A stretch of DNA of 27,920 bases from Candidatus Kerfeldbacteria bacterium (GCA_016194465.1 JACQBO010000010.1:1-27920); one strand, 5' to 3'; shown: positions 7,151-14,996, counted from the first letter of the stretch. Translations and numbers: made by a program. The notes: generated from the sequence alone by a model not told the origin.

Positions 7151-7386
7151 GGCTTCGGAGGAAGAGGGTCAAGTCCGCCAGCCGCCCAGGGGTGGCAACG
7201 GAGGATGCGTAAAAACCCGAGCCAGAGTCCGTGGCCGGCACCATAGGTCATCACCGCCTGCTTCGTGTATTCCGAACAGGTGGGGTGGTACCGGCAAAAG
7301 CCAAGGGGGTGGCGCGCCCGCCACCAACCGTGGTCCGGCGACAGGGTGCGCTGATAGAGCGAAATAATTTTAACGACGATGTCCAT
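7147..7386 (-). CDS. yidD: Membrane protein insertion efficiency factor YidD
   Basis: A small 79-residue membrane-associated protein that assists YidC. Motifs seen are ISLYQRTLSPDHGWW, CRYHPTCSEYTKQAV (the YidD hallmark YxPTCSxYAxxA) and GLWLGFLRILRCHPWAAGGLDPLP (family RxxRCHPxxxGGxDPVP). The start at ATG 7386 is chosen because it begins exactly at the family N-terminus (MDIVVKIISLYQR); the longer frame to 7584 lies inside rnpA. Only one base separates it from the rnpA stop, and it overlaps yidC by 4 bases, so the three are almost certainly translated from one mRNA. No anomaly. Confidence 0.96.
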   Translation of the reverse strand: MDIVVKIISLYQRTLSPDHGWWRARHPLGFCRYHPTCSEYTKQAVMTYGAGHGLWLGFLRILRCHPWAAGGLDPLPPKP

Positions 7387-7387
7387 A

Positions 7388-7711
7388 CTATGGTTGTAGA
7401 AGCCTAGTGAGTTCCTGGTTGAGAGTGGCGTATGATTGGTTTTTAGCCTGGGGTTGGGTGATGACCACCACCTCGTATGCATCGATGGTCGGGGCCGCGG
7501 CGCGCACCGCGTGGCGGAGGCGCCGTTTAATCGTGTTCCGGGTGACTGCCGACTTGGCCACGCGGTTGCTGACGACGAAACCAAACTTCCAGCGCTTTGT
7601 TTGGCTTGGTTTCATCCAAACGGTCAGAAATTTACCCCGCCGGCTGCGACCGCGCCGAAACATTTCGCGATATTCACGAGCCGTGTGAAGGCGGCTCCGG
7701 CGGGGGAGCAT
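7388..7711 (-). CDS. rnpA: Ribonuclease P protein component
   Basis: A basic protein of 107 residues that binds the RNase P RNA and the 5' leader of pre-tRNA. It shows the N-terminal MLPRRSRLHTAREYREMFRRGR (family LxxxxEFxxVFxxGR), FGFVVSNRVAKSAVTRNTIKRRLRHAVR containing the RNR signature, and EVVVITQPQAKNQ near the C-terminus. The length is normal. It lies 2 bases after the rpmH stop and 1 base before yidD, so it is in a tight operon driven from the rpmH promoter. The RNase P RNA gene itself is not in the window. Confidence 0.95.
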   Translation of the reverse strand: MLPRRSRLHTAREYREMFRRGRSRRGKFLTVWMKPSQTKRWKFGFVVSNRVAKSAVTRNTIKRRLRHAVRAAAPTIDAYEVVVITQPQAKNQSYATLNQELTRLLQP

Positions 7712-7713
7712 GC

Positions 7714-7851
7714 CTAGACGGTTAGGCGGTGCCGGCCTTTAGCCCGGCGGCGTTTGAGAACCCGGCGGCCACTTGGTTTGCGTTGGCGTTTCCTAAAACC
7801 GTGCACGCGGTCCCGCCGCCTCTTCTTTGGTTGGTAGGTTCTTTTGGGCAT
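7714..7851 (-). CDS. rpmH: 50S ribosomal protein L34
   Basis: A 45-residue, very basic ribosomal protein read on the minus strand: MPKRTYQPKKRRRDRVHGFR then KRQRKPSGRRVLKRRRAKGR and HRLTV. It carries the L34 pattern (KRTYQPxxxxRxxxHGFRxRxxTxxGRxVLxxRRxKGRxxL). It is one residue or so off the common 44-46 length. It is too short for many ORF callers but unmistakable from sequence and location: first gene of the rpmH-rnpA-yidD-yidC operon, divergent from dnaA. The ATG at 7851 is about 11 bases after a -10 box, leaving a leader of only about 5 bases and no Shine-Dalgarno. Confidence 0.96.
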   Translation of the reverse strand: MPKRTYQPKKRRRDRVHGFRKRQRKPSGRRVLKRRRAKGRHRLTV

Positions 7852-7862
7852 AAATCCCACCC

Positions 7863-7891
7863 ACTGTATCAGTAATAGACCTATTGGTCAA
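7863..7891 (-). promoter_or_regulatory. Promoter of the rpmH operon
   Basis: On the minus strand TTGACC (7891-7886), a 17-base spacer and TACAGT (7868-7863) with a TGA extension. Predicted start is near 7856, only about 5 bases before the rpmH ATG. The -35 box is 4 bases from a DnaA-box-like site (7895-7903), so DnaA binding could influence this promoter. Confidence 0.65.
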
Positions 7892-7894
7892 TAA

Positions 7895-7903
7895 ATATCC
7901 ACA
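7895..7903 (+). promoter_or_regulatory. DnaA box, one mismatch
   Basis: ATATCCACA differs from TTATCCACA only at the first base. It is 39 bases (start to start) from the perfect box, directly repeated, and next to the -35 of the rpmH promoter. Confidence 0.6.
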
Positions 7904-7933
7904 GAAAATATTGTTGGCTATTTCATAAACAGG

Positions 7934-7942
7934 TTATCCACA
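7934..7942 (+). promoter_or_regulatory. DnaA box, perfect consensus
   Basis: TTATCCACA matches the consensus DnaA 9-mer exactly. It lies 91 bases upstream of the dnaA ATG and in the same orientation as the site at 7895. Confidence 0.8.
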
Positions 7943-7992
7943 GAATATTAACTTTTTGGCTAATTTTGGCCATTTTTTTGGTGTTCCTGGTG

Positions 7993-8027
7993 TGGTATTA
8001 TGTATGCCTAGACCAAATTTTAAGGGG
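7993..8027 (+). promoter_or_regulatory. dnaA promoter (extended -10) and Shine-Dalgarno
   Basis: TGGTATTAT (7993-8001) is an extended -10 predicting a start near 8008. AAGGGG (8022-8027), 5 bases before the ATG at 8033, is one of the few recognisable Shine-Dalgarno sites in this window. No clear -35 is present; that position is a T-run. Confidence 0.55.
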
Positions 8028-8032
8028 TTTTT

Positions 8033-9298
8033 ATGACCAAAGAACAATTGTGGCAAGCAGCACTTGGTGAGTTAGAGTTGCTCATCAGTAAAGCAAACTT
8101 CACTACCTGGTTTAAAAACACCTTTATTGCTGAAATAAATGATCGTCGGATCATTGTCGGCGTCCCCAATGGCTTTACCAAGGCCTGGTTGGAAACAAAA
8201 TACCATCCCTCGATCCTCAAAGCACTCCAAAACACGGCCTCCGCAGAAGTGGCCGGCGTTGAGTATCGCGTGGAAAGCCGGCGCGAAGCGGGCCGGGCGG
8301 AAACCACGGGCGCTGCTCCGGTGGAAAGTCGAGCGGCCACCACACCGCAGCGATCTTCGGAGCGCGGCGGGCTTGATGAGCGCTACGCGTTCAGTTATTT
8401 TGTGGTTGGCAAAGGAAACGAGCTGGCCCGCGCGGCGGCCCGGGCGGTCGCCGACAAGCCGGGCGGAGTCTACAATCCACTCTTCATCTATGGCGGGGTT
8501 GGTTTAGGAAAAACACACTTGATGCAGGCGATCGGTAACGAAATCCTGGCACGGGACAAGAGTAAGCGGGTGGTGTATGTTAGTTCAGAAAAATTCACGA
8601 ATGAGTTTATCCAGGCGGTCTCAAAGGGAAACGCGGAAAAATTTAAGAATTTCTATCGCGGCGTGGACGCCCTGCTCATCGACGACATTCAGTTTCTCTC
8701 CGGCAAGGAGGGAACGCAGGAAGAATTTTTCCACACTTTTAACGCCCTCCACCAGGATGGGAAGCAGATTGTGGTCACGTCCGACCGCCCCCCAAAGTCC
8801 ATTCCGGCCCTTGAAGCCCGACTCGTCTCTCGTTTTGAGTGGGGCATGGTGGCCGATATTGTCCCGCCCGATCTGGAAACGCGGATTGCGATTCTTGAGG
8901 CTAAGTGCCGCGAAAAAAAATATGAACTCTCCGACGATATTGTCCACTATATCGCCGAAATAGTCCAAAGCAATGTCCGTGAATTGGAGGGGGCGCTCAA
9001 TAGAATTATTGCCTACCACGGCCTTAATAAAACGCCGCCCACACTGGAGAGCACGAAAAGTCTGTTGGGCTCATTGGCTCAAGTACCTAAGCGCGGCGGC
9101 GTCACCCCAAAGCAGGTGGTCAGCGCGGCGGCTGACTATTTCGACGTCCAAATCGGCGACTTACTTGGCGCCAGCCGAAAAAAAGAGCTGGTTGTGCCGC
9201 GGCAAATCGCTATGTTTCTCCTCCGGGAAGAGACTGCCTGTTATATACTTCCCTTGGTTTTGTGGGTGACCTACGGCGAGACGGCGGGTAAGCGGTGA
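8033..9298 (+). CDS. dnaA: Chromosomal replication initiator DnaA, C-terminus non-canonical
   Basis: AAA+ initiator that binds DnaA boxes and opens oriC. Domain I (LWQAALGELELLISKANFTTWFKNT) is normal; domain II is a short Glu/Arg/Thr linker (about residues 82-115); domain III has Walker A GGVGLGKTHL (Lys160), Walker B ALLIDDIQFL and the arginine-containing LEARLVSRFEWG. Domain IV begins normally (TPKQVVSAAADYFDVQIGDLL, VVPRQIAMFLLREET) but then reads ACYILPLVLWVTYGETAGKR and stops. The GGRDHTTV recognition-helix signature expected about 15 residues after LREET is missing, and no forward frame up to dnaN contains it. Length 421, against roughly 440-470 for the family. Either domain IV is really altered, or there is an indel in the assembly. 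The start is supported by AAGGGG and the promoter. Confidence 0.93.
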   Translation: MTKEQLWQAALGELELLISKANFTTWFKNTFIAEINDRRIIVGVPNGFTKAWLETKYHPSILKALQNTASAEVAGVEYRVESRREAGRAETTGAAPVESRAATTPQRSSERGGLDERYAFSYFVVGKGNELARAAARAVADKPGGVYNPLFIYGGVGLGKTHLMQAIGNEILARDKSKRVVYVSSEKFTNEFIQAVSKGNAEKFKNFYRGVDALLIDDIQFLSGKEGTQEEFFHTFNALHQDGKQIVVTSDRPPKSIPALEARLVSRFEWGMVADIVPPDLETRIAILEAKCREKKYELSDDIVHYIAEIVQSNVRELEGALNRIIAYHGLNKTPPTLESTKSLLGSLAQVPKRGGVTPKQVVSAAADYFDVQIGDLLGASRKKELVVPRQIAMFLLREETACYILPLVLWVTYGETAGKR

Positions 9299-9312
9299 AC
9301 AACTTACGCCGT
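9281..9312 (+). other. Hairpin across the dnaA stop codon
   Basis: ACGGCGggTAAG (9281-9292) pairs with CTTACGCCGT (9303-9312): 10 bp with a 2-base bulge and a 10-base loop that contains the dnaA TGA. No U-run follows, so it is not a typical terminator; it may be an mRNA processing or attenuation structure. The remaining dnaA-dnaN spacer (9313-9488) shows no recognisable gene, only two TTTGTCCC repeats and a TTGTCCCCACAA mini-dyad (about 9439-9450). Confidence 0.4.
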
Positions 9313-9488
9313 TGGCGGGGAAAAACACACGCCAGAAAAGTTTTCCCGTTTTTGTCCCTTGTTTGTCCCGGGCGGGCTGTGAAAGCGAGAAGTTGTTCTC
9401 CTTCCTTGTTGAGAACCTCTCCGGCGCGTTTTCCGTGGTTGTCCCCACAATCCACCCCCTTATTACTACCAATACTTTAATTAAGACT

Positions 9489-10586
9489 ATGAAATTCACT
9501 TGTACGCAGGAAAATTTATCCCGTGGTCTGAATGCGGTTGGACGCGTGGCCAGCAAGAACCTGGCCCTACCTATTTTGAATAATGTTTTGATTGTAGCCG
9601 AGGGGGGAGTGGTCAAGCTTCAAGCGACGAACCTTGAACTTGGCACCACCACAATTGTGCGAGCAAAAATTGACCAGCCGGGTCGGTATACCGTTCCGGC
9701 CAAGCTGCTAGGAGATTTTGTAAATTTCCTCGGGCACGAACAAATTCATTGCCAAGCGAAGGAAAACGGCCTGACCATTGTTTCGGGGCATAGTACGACC
9801 ACCATTCGCGGGATATCGGCCGAAGAATTTCCGGTCATGCCCACCATCACCAGTCCGACCACCGTGACACTCCCCGCGCGGGAATTGGCCACCGGCCTCG
9901 AAGGCGTCGTCTTCGCGGTCGCCAACGACGAATCTCGGCCAGAAATATCCGGTGTGTTTATTCGGGCCCAGGACAAAAAACTCGTGCTGGCCGCGACAGA
10001 CAGCTATCGCCTGGCGGAGCGCCGCCTCGACCTGCTCCAGGGTGAACAAAATCATGCCGGGGTTATTGTCCCTGCGCGCACCGCCCAGGAGCTGCTTCGG
10101 GTCCTACCACAAAGCGAGGCCGAAGTAAAAATTGCCATCGGAGACAACCAAATCCAAATTAACTTTGATGAACTCGAACTTGTTTCTCGGATTATCGAAG
10201 GCCACTACCCCGACTACGAACAGATCATTCCTAAAACTTGGGCGACCACTATTGTCGTTGATCACCAAGAATTTTTAGCCAACACCAAGGCGGCCAGCCT
10301 CTTTTGCCAGCCCGGTATTAACGATCTCACCCTCGAAGCCGACGAAAAACAACTCGCCCTGTCGGCGGCCAATAGCCAACAAGGAGAGCACCGGGCGACC
10401 CTGTCGGCGAAAGTGACGGGGCCGAAAACAACGACAGTTTTTAACTACCGATATCTGCTCGATGGAATTCAGGGCCTGGCCGGGGACGAAATCCAGCTGC
10501 AACTGAATGATGGGCAAGCGCCGGGACTCCTCCAAAACATGAAACAGGTCGGCGCCCTCTACTTAATCATGCCCATTCGACAGTAA
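9489..10586 (+). CDS. dnaN: DNA polymerase III beta sliding clamp
   Basis: A homodimeric ring that tethers Pol III to DNA. 365 residues is normal. Seen: the N-terminus MKFTCTQENLSRGLNAVGRVASKNLALPILNNVLI, which fixes the start; domain 1 with EEFPVMP; domain 2 with FAVANDESRPEISGVFI and AATDSYRLAERRL (both diagnostic); domain 3 with IIEGHYPDYEQIIP; and the C-terminal LYLIMPIRQ (family MPMRL). The frame is open 59 codons further upstream, but that extension has no clamp similarity. No strong Shine-Dalgarno or promoter is seen just before the ATG, so it may be co-transcribed with dnaA through the 190-bp spacer. The stop abuts the next ATG with no gap. Confidence 0.97.
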   Translation: MKFTCTQENLSRGLNAVGRVASKNLALPILNNVLIVAEGGVVKLQATNLELGTTTIVRAKIDQPGRYTVPAKLLGDFVNFLGHEQIHCQAKENGLTIVSGHSTTTIRGISAEEFPVMPTITSPTTVTLPARELATGLEGVVFAVANDESRPEISGVFIRAQDKKLVLAATDSYRLAERRLDLLQGEQNHAGVIVPARTAQELLRVLPQSEAEVKIAIGDNQIQINFDELELVSRIIEGHYPDYEQIIPKTWATTIVVDHQEFLANTKAASLFCQPGINDLTLEADEKQLALSAANSQQGEHRATLSAKVTGPKTTTVFNYRYLLDGIQGLAGDEIQLQLNDGQAPGLLQNMKQVGALYLIMPIRQ

Positions 10587-10892
10587 ATGGAGCACATTCG
10601 GAACATTTTTGATCGTGGTTTAGCGCCGCGCGACCCGGCCTTCCGCGCGGCCGAGGAACTTGACGTGATTAACCGAATTTTGCGGGAGGCGTTGCGAACA
10701 GAACCACAGGATGCCCGCGCCACATCCATTCGGTCCGGACAAGTTGTCATCCGCGTCAGCCACGCCGCGCTGATCGGGAAAATTACCCAGCAACACCACG
10801 TCCTCCTTGATGAAATAAACCGACAACTGGAGCAACGAAATCAGCACCGCAAGAGCCGGGTCAACAAACTATTACCGCGGGTCACTAGTTGA
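10587..10892 (+). CDS. DUF721/DciA-like protein, candidate replicative helicase loader/operator
   Basis: A 101-residue basic protein. The core ATSIRSGQVVIRVSHAALIGKITQQHHVLLDEIN follows the DUF721 pattern (a beta-hairpin L..G.L.V.V.S..W...L, then a helix ending LN). DUF721 includes DciA, the ancestral bacterial helicase operator that binds DnaB in species lacking DnaC/DnaI. It starts on the base after the dnaN TAA, so it is translationally coupled with dnaN, a fitting place for a replication protein. The assignment to DciA is inferred from the domain and position; the sequence is short and divergent. Its last 8 bases overlap the end of the convergent penicillin-binding protein gene. Confidence 0.7.
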   Translation: MEHIRNIFDRGLAPRDPAFRAAEELDVINRILREALRTEPQDARATSIRSGQVVIRVSHAALIGKITQQHHVLLDEINRQLEQRNQHRKSRVNKLLPRVTS

Positions 10893-13746
10893 CGGTCACG
10901 GGCAAAAAGTCGCTTTGGGTCACCACGGCTTTGTTATTTTTTACCTGGAAAAACAACTGATAGTCTCCGGGCGCCGTGGTGGGCCAGGACAGACTAACCG
11001 TTGAGTCGCTTGGGCTGTTGACCGCGTCCAGAGTGGTAATCGTACCGTCAGCCGCCTTCATGGATAAGGTGATCGAGGCCACCCCGACCGGATCATAGGC
11101 AAACACCTGAACTTCCTGAGGGAAGCTGTCGTGGGAAATCTTCGAACGCGGGCTGGGAGAAATAAAGTACTGGCTTCCTTGGGCGGCATTGTGCAGAATA
11201 TTGAGGTTGAGGGAAGCGCTCGAAGAGATGCCTTTATTATCGGTGGCGCTAGCGGACAGAGAATGAAAACCGTTGGACAGAGAGCTGACGTCCAGAGTGC
11301 TCGAGAAGGGCGGAGCGGAAAGCGTGGCCACCACCGAACCGTCAAAAGAAAACTGAACGGACGTAATGGATGCTCCTGGTTCGGAAGCACTGACCGCGGC
11401 CACCACCGAACTAGTTGTTACCGTCTGATTGTTTGTTGGTTGGGAGAAGGCAATCGTTGGCCCGGTCGAGGAGGTACGCAAAGAGCAGTTTTCCAGGGCG
11501 GGGGACTGGGCGACGTAATTATTTTTCTTGGCCCAGGCCTGAACAGAAGATTCCCAGCGAGAGAACATGGGATCAACCGTCGGGTCGGCGGGCGGCGGAC
11601 CACCGGGGTCATCTTTGTTGACATAATACAAAACATCATGTACTTTGCGAATATACTTTTTGCCGACATACGCGGGCGGCCAAGGCGCCAAACAGCTGTC
11701 GGGAATTTGGTTCCCGGTCACCGTATCGACGCTAATTGGCACCTGGCTTTGCAGCTTGCCCTGGAGGACGGGCTTGGTCGAGGTATTGGGTGGGGGTTTT
11801 TGAAAACTTTCGACCGGCTTCCCCTTGAGCGCGCGTTCCATAAAGGCGTGCCAAATCGGGCCCGCCACCACTACCCCGTCAGAACCAGCCTTGAGGGGGC
11901 CATTATCATTTCGACCGACCCAAACGCCGGCGGCCAGCGAAGGGGTAAAACCGAGCGTCCAACCATCTTTAAAGTCATTGGTGGTGCCTGTTTTTGCGGC
12001 CACTGGTCGGTTGGAGAGAATCAGCGGACTGTGGGACCCGAAGACAAACGCCCGCGCATTATTATCCGACAACACGTCAACGATTCGGCGCACGGCGTCT
12101 TGATCAGCCACTCGAGTTTCTTTCTTCTGATATTGTTCTAAGACCTTACCGGCCTTGTCCTCAATGCGGAGAATAGAAGTGACGGGGTCGCGAACGCCAT
12201 CATTCGCTAAGACGCTGAAGGCGCCCGTATGCTCCAGGAGCGTCACCCCGCCCCCACCGATGGCCAGGGCTAACCCCACTTTGCTGCGGTCAATCGTGGT
12301 GTACCCAAACCGGTCAGCCACGTCCAAGACATTAGGGAGACCGGCGAGGTAGAGGGTTTTAACGGCCGGAATATTTAATGACCCGGCCAGGCCCTGCCGC
12401 ATTGACACCGGGCCATGCTCCTTCCCGTCAAAGTTATTGGGAATAAAATCTTTTCCTGATCCATCCGGACCGAAATCTGTTTTCAAGTCAAAAAGAGTCG
12501 TTTCGGGCGTGTACCCCTTGGTAAAAGCCGTCAAGTACACGATGGGCTTGAATGAGGATCCAGGATTACGCACCGCGGTGGCGACGTTAAAATTTCCGTC
12601 ATGAGCGGTATCGAAAAAGTCGCGGGAGCCAACCATGGCCAGCACCTGGCCCGTTTTGGGATCAATAGCCACCAGGGCGGCGTTATCGGCGCGAGAAGAC
12701 TTTTCGTTTTTCACCGCGCCCTTGGCCACCTCATCCTCGGCGATTTTCTGCAGGTCGGGATCAAGGGTGGTGACGACCCGGAGACCACCCTTTTCAACCA
12801 ACACGTCACCATATTTTTGTTCTAGGTAGTCACGCACATAAAAAACAAAATGGGGGGCGACGATGCGATCGCGATATGGCGAAATACGGGCCAAGACGTC
12901 AACCGTCCTGGCTTCGTCCGCTTGGGTTTTAGTAATTCTTTTTTGCTCCACCATCAGGGACAACACAAAATGCTGCCGCTGAATGAGCTCGGTGCGATGA
13001 CTGCCGTTTGGCGAGTAGAACGTGGGGGCCTGAACCATGGCGGCGAGCAAAGAGCTCTCGGCCAGGTCGAGGTCTTTGGCCCGCTTCCCAAAATAGGTTT
13101 CCGCCGCCGCCTCAACGCCATACGCGCTGGCGCCATAGGGAATTTCATTAAAGTAGAGGCGAAGGACCTGGTCTTTAGAAAAACGTCGATCAATCTGGTA
13201 GGCCAAGACCAACTCTTTAATTTTTCGCGTAAAGGTTTTTTCGCGGGTTAAGATTGAATTTTTTACTAATTGTTGGGTGATAGTCGACCCACCCTGCGCC
13301 TTACTTCCATGTGTGACATCAACCCACACTGCTCGAATAATGGCCCGCAACGACACGCCAGCGTGCTTGTAGAAATCTTTGTCCTCGACGGCCAGGGTCG
13401 CCTGAATCACATGGGGGCTGATATCTTCAAGATTGACACTGGTTCGTCGCTGGTCGCCATGAATGTCATAGAGGATAGTTTTTCCGTCGCGGGCATAAAT
13501 CTTTGTACTTTGGGCGACGACCCGGGTGTTCAGGTTGTTCGGATCGGGCAAGTCTTGGGAGACCCAGGCCACAACCGCCACCCCGCCAACAATCGACAAA
13601 AAAAGACCGATCGCCACCACGGCCAAGAGGCGCCGACGCCAGCGGCCATGGCGTCGCATCGAGCGGCCAGGAAAGCGACGGGCAGGCAAAATCGCCCCAC
13701 TTCCGGAGTGTCGACGAGTTGTTTTTATGGAGGACGGCAAAGACAT
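10885..13746 (-). CDS. Class A penicillin-binding protein (PBP1A-like) with Ig-like C-terminal region
   Basis: A bifunctional peptidoglycan glycosyltransferase/transpeptidase anchored by one N-terminal helix (about residues 39-62) after a very basic cytoplasmic tail. The GT51 domain has EDKDFYKHAG (catalytic Glu121), GGSTITQQLVKN and RKIKELVLAYQIDRRFSKDQVL. The transpeptidase domain has SxxK as SSFK (Ser397, Lys400), SLN (457-459) and KTG (586-588, AAKTGTTNDFKDGW). A linker with paired cysteines (PDSCLAPWP, LENCSL) is followed by about 180 residues rich in Ser/Thr/Val that look like two beta-sandwich (Ig/Big-type) repeats, about 765-860 and 870-953. At 953 residues it is longer than typical because of this tail. 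Its promoter is 11 bases before the ATG; it is divergent from tyrS and convergent with the DUF721 gene. Confidence 0.94.
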   Translation of the reverse strand: MSLPSSIKTTRRHSGSGAILPARRFPGRSMRRHGRWRRRLLAVVAIGLFLSIVGGVAVVAWVSQDLPDPNNLNTRVVAQSTKIYARDGKTILYDIHGDQRRTSVNLEDISPHVIQATLAVEDKDFYKHAGVSLRAIIRAVWVDVTHGSKAQGGSTITQQLVKNSILTREKTFTRKIKELVLAYQIDRRFSKDQVLRLYFNEIPYGASAYGVEAAAETYFGKRAKDLDLAESSLLAAMVQAPTFYSPNGSHRTELIQRQHFVLSLMVEQKRITKTQADEARTVDVLARISPYRDRIVAPHFVFYVRDYLEQKYGDVLVEKGGLRVVTTLDPDLQKIAEDEVAKGAVKNEKSSRADNAALVAIDPKTGQVLAMVGSRDFFDTAHDGNFNVATAVRNPGSSFKPIVYLTAFTKGYTPETTLFDLKTDFGPDGSGKDFIPNNFDGKEHGPVSMRQGLAGSLNIPAVKTLYLAGLPNVLDVADRFGYTTIDRSKVGLALAIGGGGVTLLEHTGAFSVLANDGVRDPVTSILRIEDKAGKVLEQYQKKETRVADQDAVRRIVDVLSDNNARAFVFGSHSPLILSNRPVAAKTGTTNDFKDGWTLGFTPSLAAGVWVGRNDNGPLKAGSDGVVVAGPIWHAFMERALKGKPVESFQKPPPNTSTKPVLQGKLQSQVPISVDTVTGNQIPDSCLAPWPPAYVGKKYIRKVHDVLYYVNKDDPGGPPPADPTVDPMFSRWESSVQAWAKKNNYVAQSPALENCSLRTSSTGPTIAFSQPTNNQTVTTSSVVAAVSASEPGASITSVQFSFDGSVVATLSAPPFSSTLDVSSLSNGFHSLSASATDNKGISSSASLNLNILHNAAQGSQYFISPSPRSKISHDSFPQEVQVFAYDPVGVASITLSMKAADGTITTLDAVNSPSDSTVSLSWPTTAPGDYQLFFQVKNNKAVVTQSDFLPVTVN

Positions 13747-13757
13747 GAACGCTGTCC

Positions 13758-13786
13758 AGTATACAATTTTTTTGCTATAATTTCAA
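13758..13786 (-). promoter_or_regulatory. Promoter of the class A PBP gene
   Basis: On the minus strand TTGAAA (13786-13781), 17-base spacer, TATACT (13763-13758). The predicted start is near 13751, about 5 bases before the ATG at 13746. Its -35 shares base 13781 with the tyrS -10 on the other strand, so the two promoters overlap face to face. Confidence 0.65.
13773..13781 (+). promoter_or_regulatory. Extended -10 promoter of tyrS
   Basis: TGCTATAAT is a perfect extended -10. The predicted start near 13788 leaves about 6 bases before the ATG at 13794, so the message is nearly leaderless. The -35 region (CTGTCC, 13752-13757, 18-base spacing) is weak. Confidence 0.6.
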
Positions 13787-13793
13787 GATTGCC

Positions 13794-14996
13794 ATGGCTA
13801 TGACCATCGAACAACCGCAAGCCGACCTACTGGAGAGAGGCGTCGCCGAAATTATCAATCGGACTAGCTTGGAAGCGAAGTTGAGACGCCGCAGACCGCT
13901 GCGGGTCAAATTTGGGGTTGATCCGACCGGCTACCACCTCCACCTTGGCCATGCCGTGCCCCTGCGCAAACTCGCGGCGTGGCAACGGGCCGGGCACCAC
14001 ATCATCCTGATCATCGGCGACTACACGGCCCAAGTCGGCGATCCGAGTGGGCGGGATAAGACGCGATCTTCATTGACCGCCGAACAAACCAAGGACTACA
14101 GTCAAACCTACTTGCAACAAATAGGAAAAATATTGGATGTCCGCCGGGTCGAGGTGCGATACAACAGTGAGTGGTATGATCGCTTGAGCGCCAAAAACTT
14201 TCTTCGTCTGTTGGGGCAGGGATCCGTCAATCACATTATGGCGCACGAAACATTTCGCCGCCGCCTTGACCTCGGCCAAGGACTAGGGGTTCACGAGTTG
14301 GTGTACCCACTCCTCCAAGGCTATGACTCCGTTGAGGTGCGGGCGGATGTCGAACTCGGAGGCACCGATCAAAAATTCAACCTTCTTATGGGTCGCGATA
14401 TCCAAGCCGCGAACAAACAAGACCAACAAGACGTGATGATGATGGAGTATCTCCTAGGCACGGATGGTAAAGAAAAAATGAGTAAGACGAGTAATAATTT
14501 CATCGCCCTCGAGGACCCGCCAGGAGAAATGTATGGGAAAACCATGTCCATTCCGGATAAAATGATCGTCTCGTTTTTCACGTTGTGTACAGATGAGCCT
14601 CTCGAGCGCATTGCGGAAATAGAGCATGGGCTCAAAAAGAAGACGGAGAATCCAAAAAAATGGAAGCAAAAGCTGGCTCGAGATATCGTCGGCATCTACC
14701 ACGGAACGGCCGCGGCCGATGAAGCCGAACTTGAGTTTACAAAAGTTTTCAGCCACAAGGGTTTGCCCAAAACCATTCCCCGAGCCCGGATCAAACCGGG
14801 CCGACACTACCTGATCAATCTCCTCGTGAGTCAGCGGCTGGTCACCAGTCGCTCCGAGGCGCGGCGACTGATCGAGCAGGGCGGCGTTAAAGTGAACGAC
14901 CAGGTGGTAAAAGACTGGCAGAACGAAGTCACCATCCAGAACGGGACGGTGCTCCAAGTTGGGAAGCGGCGCTTTATGAAGTTGGTGGCGGATTAG
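13794..14996 (+). CDS. tyrS: Tyrosine--tRNA ligase
   Basis: Class I synthetase, 400 residues. Seen: VKFGVDPTGYHLHLGHAVPLRKL (HIGH box HLGH), DYTAQVGDPSGRDKTR, YPLLQGYDSV, ELGGTDQKFNLLMGRDIQ and the KMSKS box as EKMSKTSNN, then a C-terminal S4 RNA-binding domain (LINLLVSQRLVTSRSEARRLIEQGGVKVND). The KFNLLMGRD block and an S4 tail are typical of the TyrZ-like bacterial clade. The TyrRS rather than TrpRS call rests on this block and the S4 domain. Two possible starts, 13794 and 13800 (MAM); the first is used. The last 23 bases overlap the end of the convergent galT-like gene. No Shine-Dalgarno. Confidence 0.95.
   Translation: MAMTIEQPQADLLERGVAEIINRTSLEAKLRRRRPLRVKFGVDPTGYHLHLGHAVPLRKLAAWQRAGHHIILIIGDYTAQVGDPSGRDKTRSSLTAEQTKDYSQTYLQQIGKILDVRRVEVRYNSEWYDRLSAKNFLRLLGQGSVNHIMAHETFRRRLDLGQGLGVHELVYPLLQGYDSVEVRADVELGGTDQKFNLLMGRDIQAANKQDQQDVMMMEYLLGTDGKEKMSKTSNNFIALEDPPGEMYGKTMSIPDKMIVSFFTLCTDEPLERIAEIEHGLKKKTENPKKWKQKLARDIVGIYHGTAAADEAELEFTKVFSHKGLPKTIPRARIKPGRHYLINLLVSQRLVTSRSEARRLIEQGGVKVNDQVVKDWQNEVTIQNGTVLQVGKRRFMKLVAD

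Larger units (their letters stand above)
7852..8032. other. oriC: Probable chromosomal replication origin (oriC), rpmH-dnaA intergenic region
   Basis: A 181-bp gap between divergent rpmH and dnaA, the classical bacterial origin position, and markedly AT-rich compared with the flanking genes. It contains one perfect DnaA box, one near-perfect box, and T-rich tracts (for example ACTTTTTGGCTAATTTTGG and a run of seven T at 7973-7979) that could serve as the unwinding element. Two boxes is few for an oriC, so further sites may lie elsewhere, or this may be mainly the dnaA autoregulatory region. Confidence 0.65.

Noticed and set aside
9299..9330. GGEKHTPE in the dnaA frame after the stop, resembling GGRDHTTV
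   Set aside because: It lies about 35 residues after PRQIAM instead of about 21, and the following residues do not match domain IV, so resemblance is probably chance and not evidence of stop readthrough.
9161..9616. Minus-strand open frame over the dnaA-dnaN junction
   Set aside because: Considered as an explanation for the odd dnaA end (inversion or inserted gene), but it overlaps good dnaA and dnaN coding on both sides and shows no domain.
11131..12141. 336-codon plus-strand open frame
   Set aside because: Lies wholly antisense to the well-supported PBP gene, is rich in Gly/Arg without recognisable motifs, and has no promoter.
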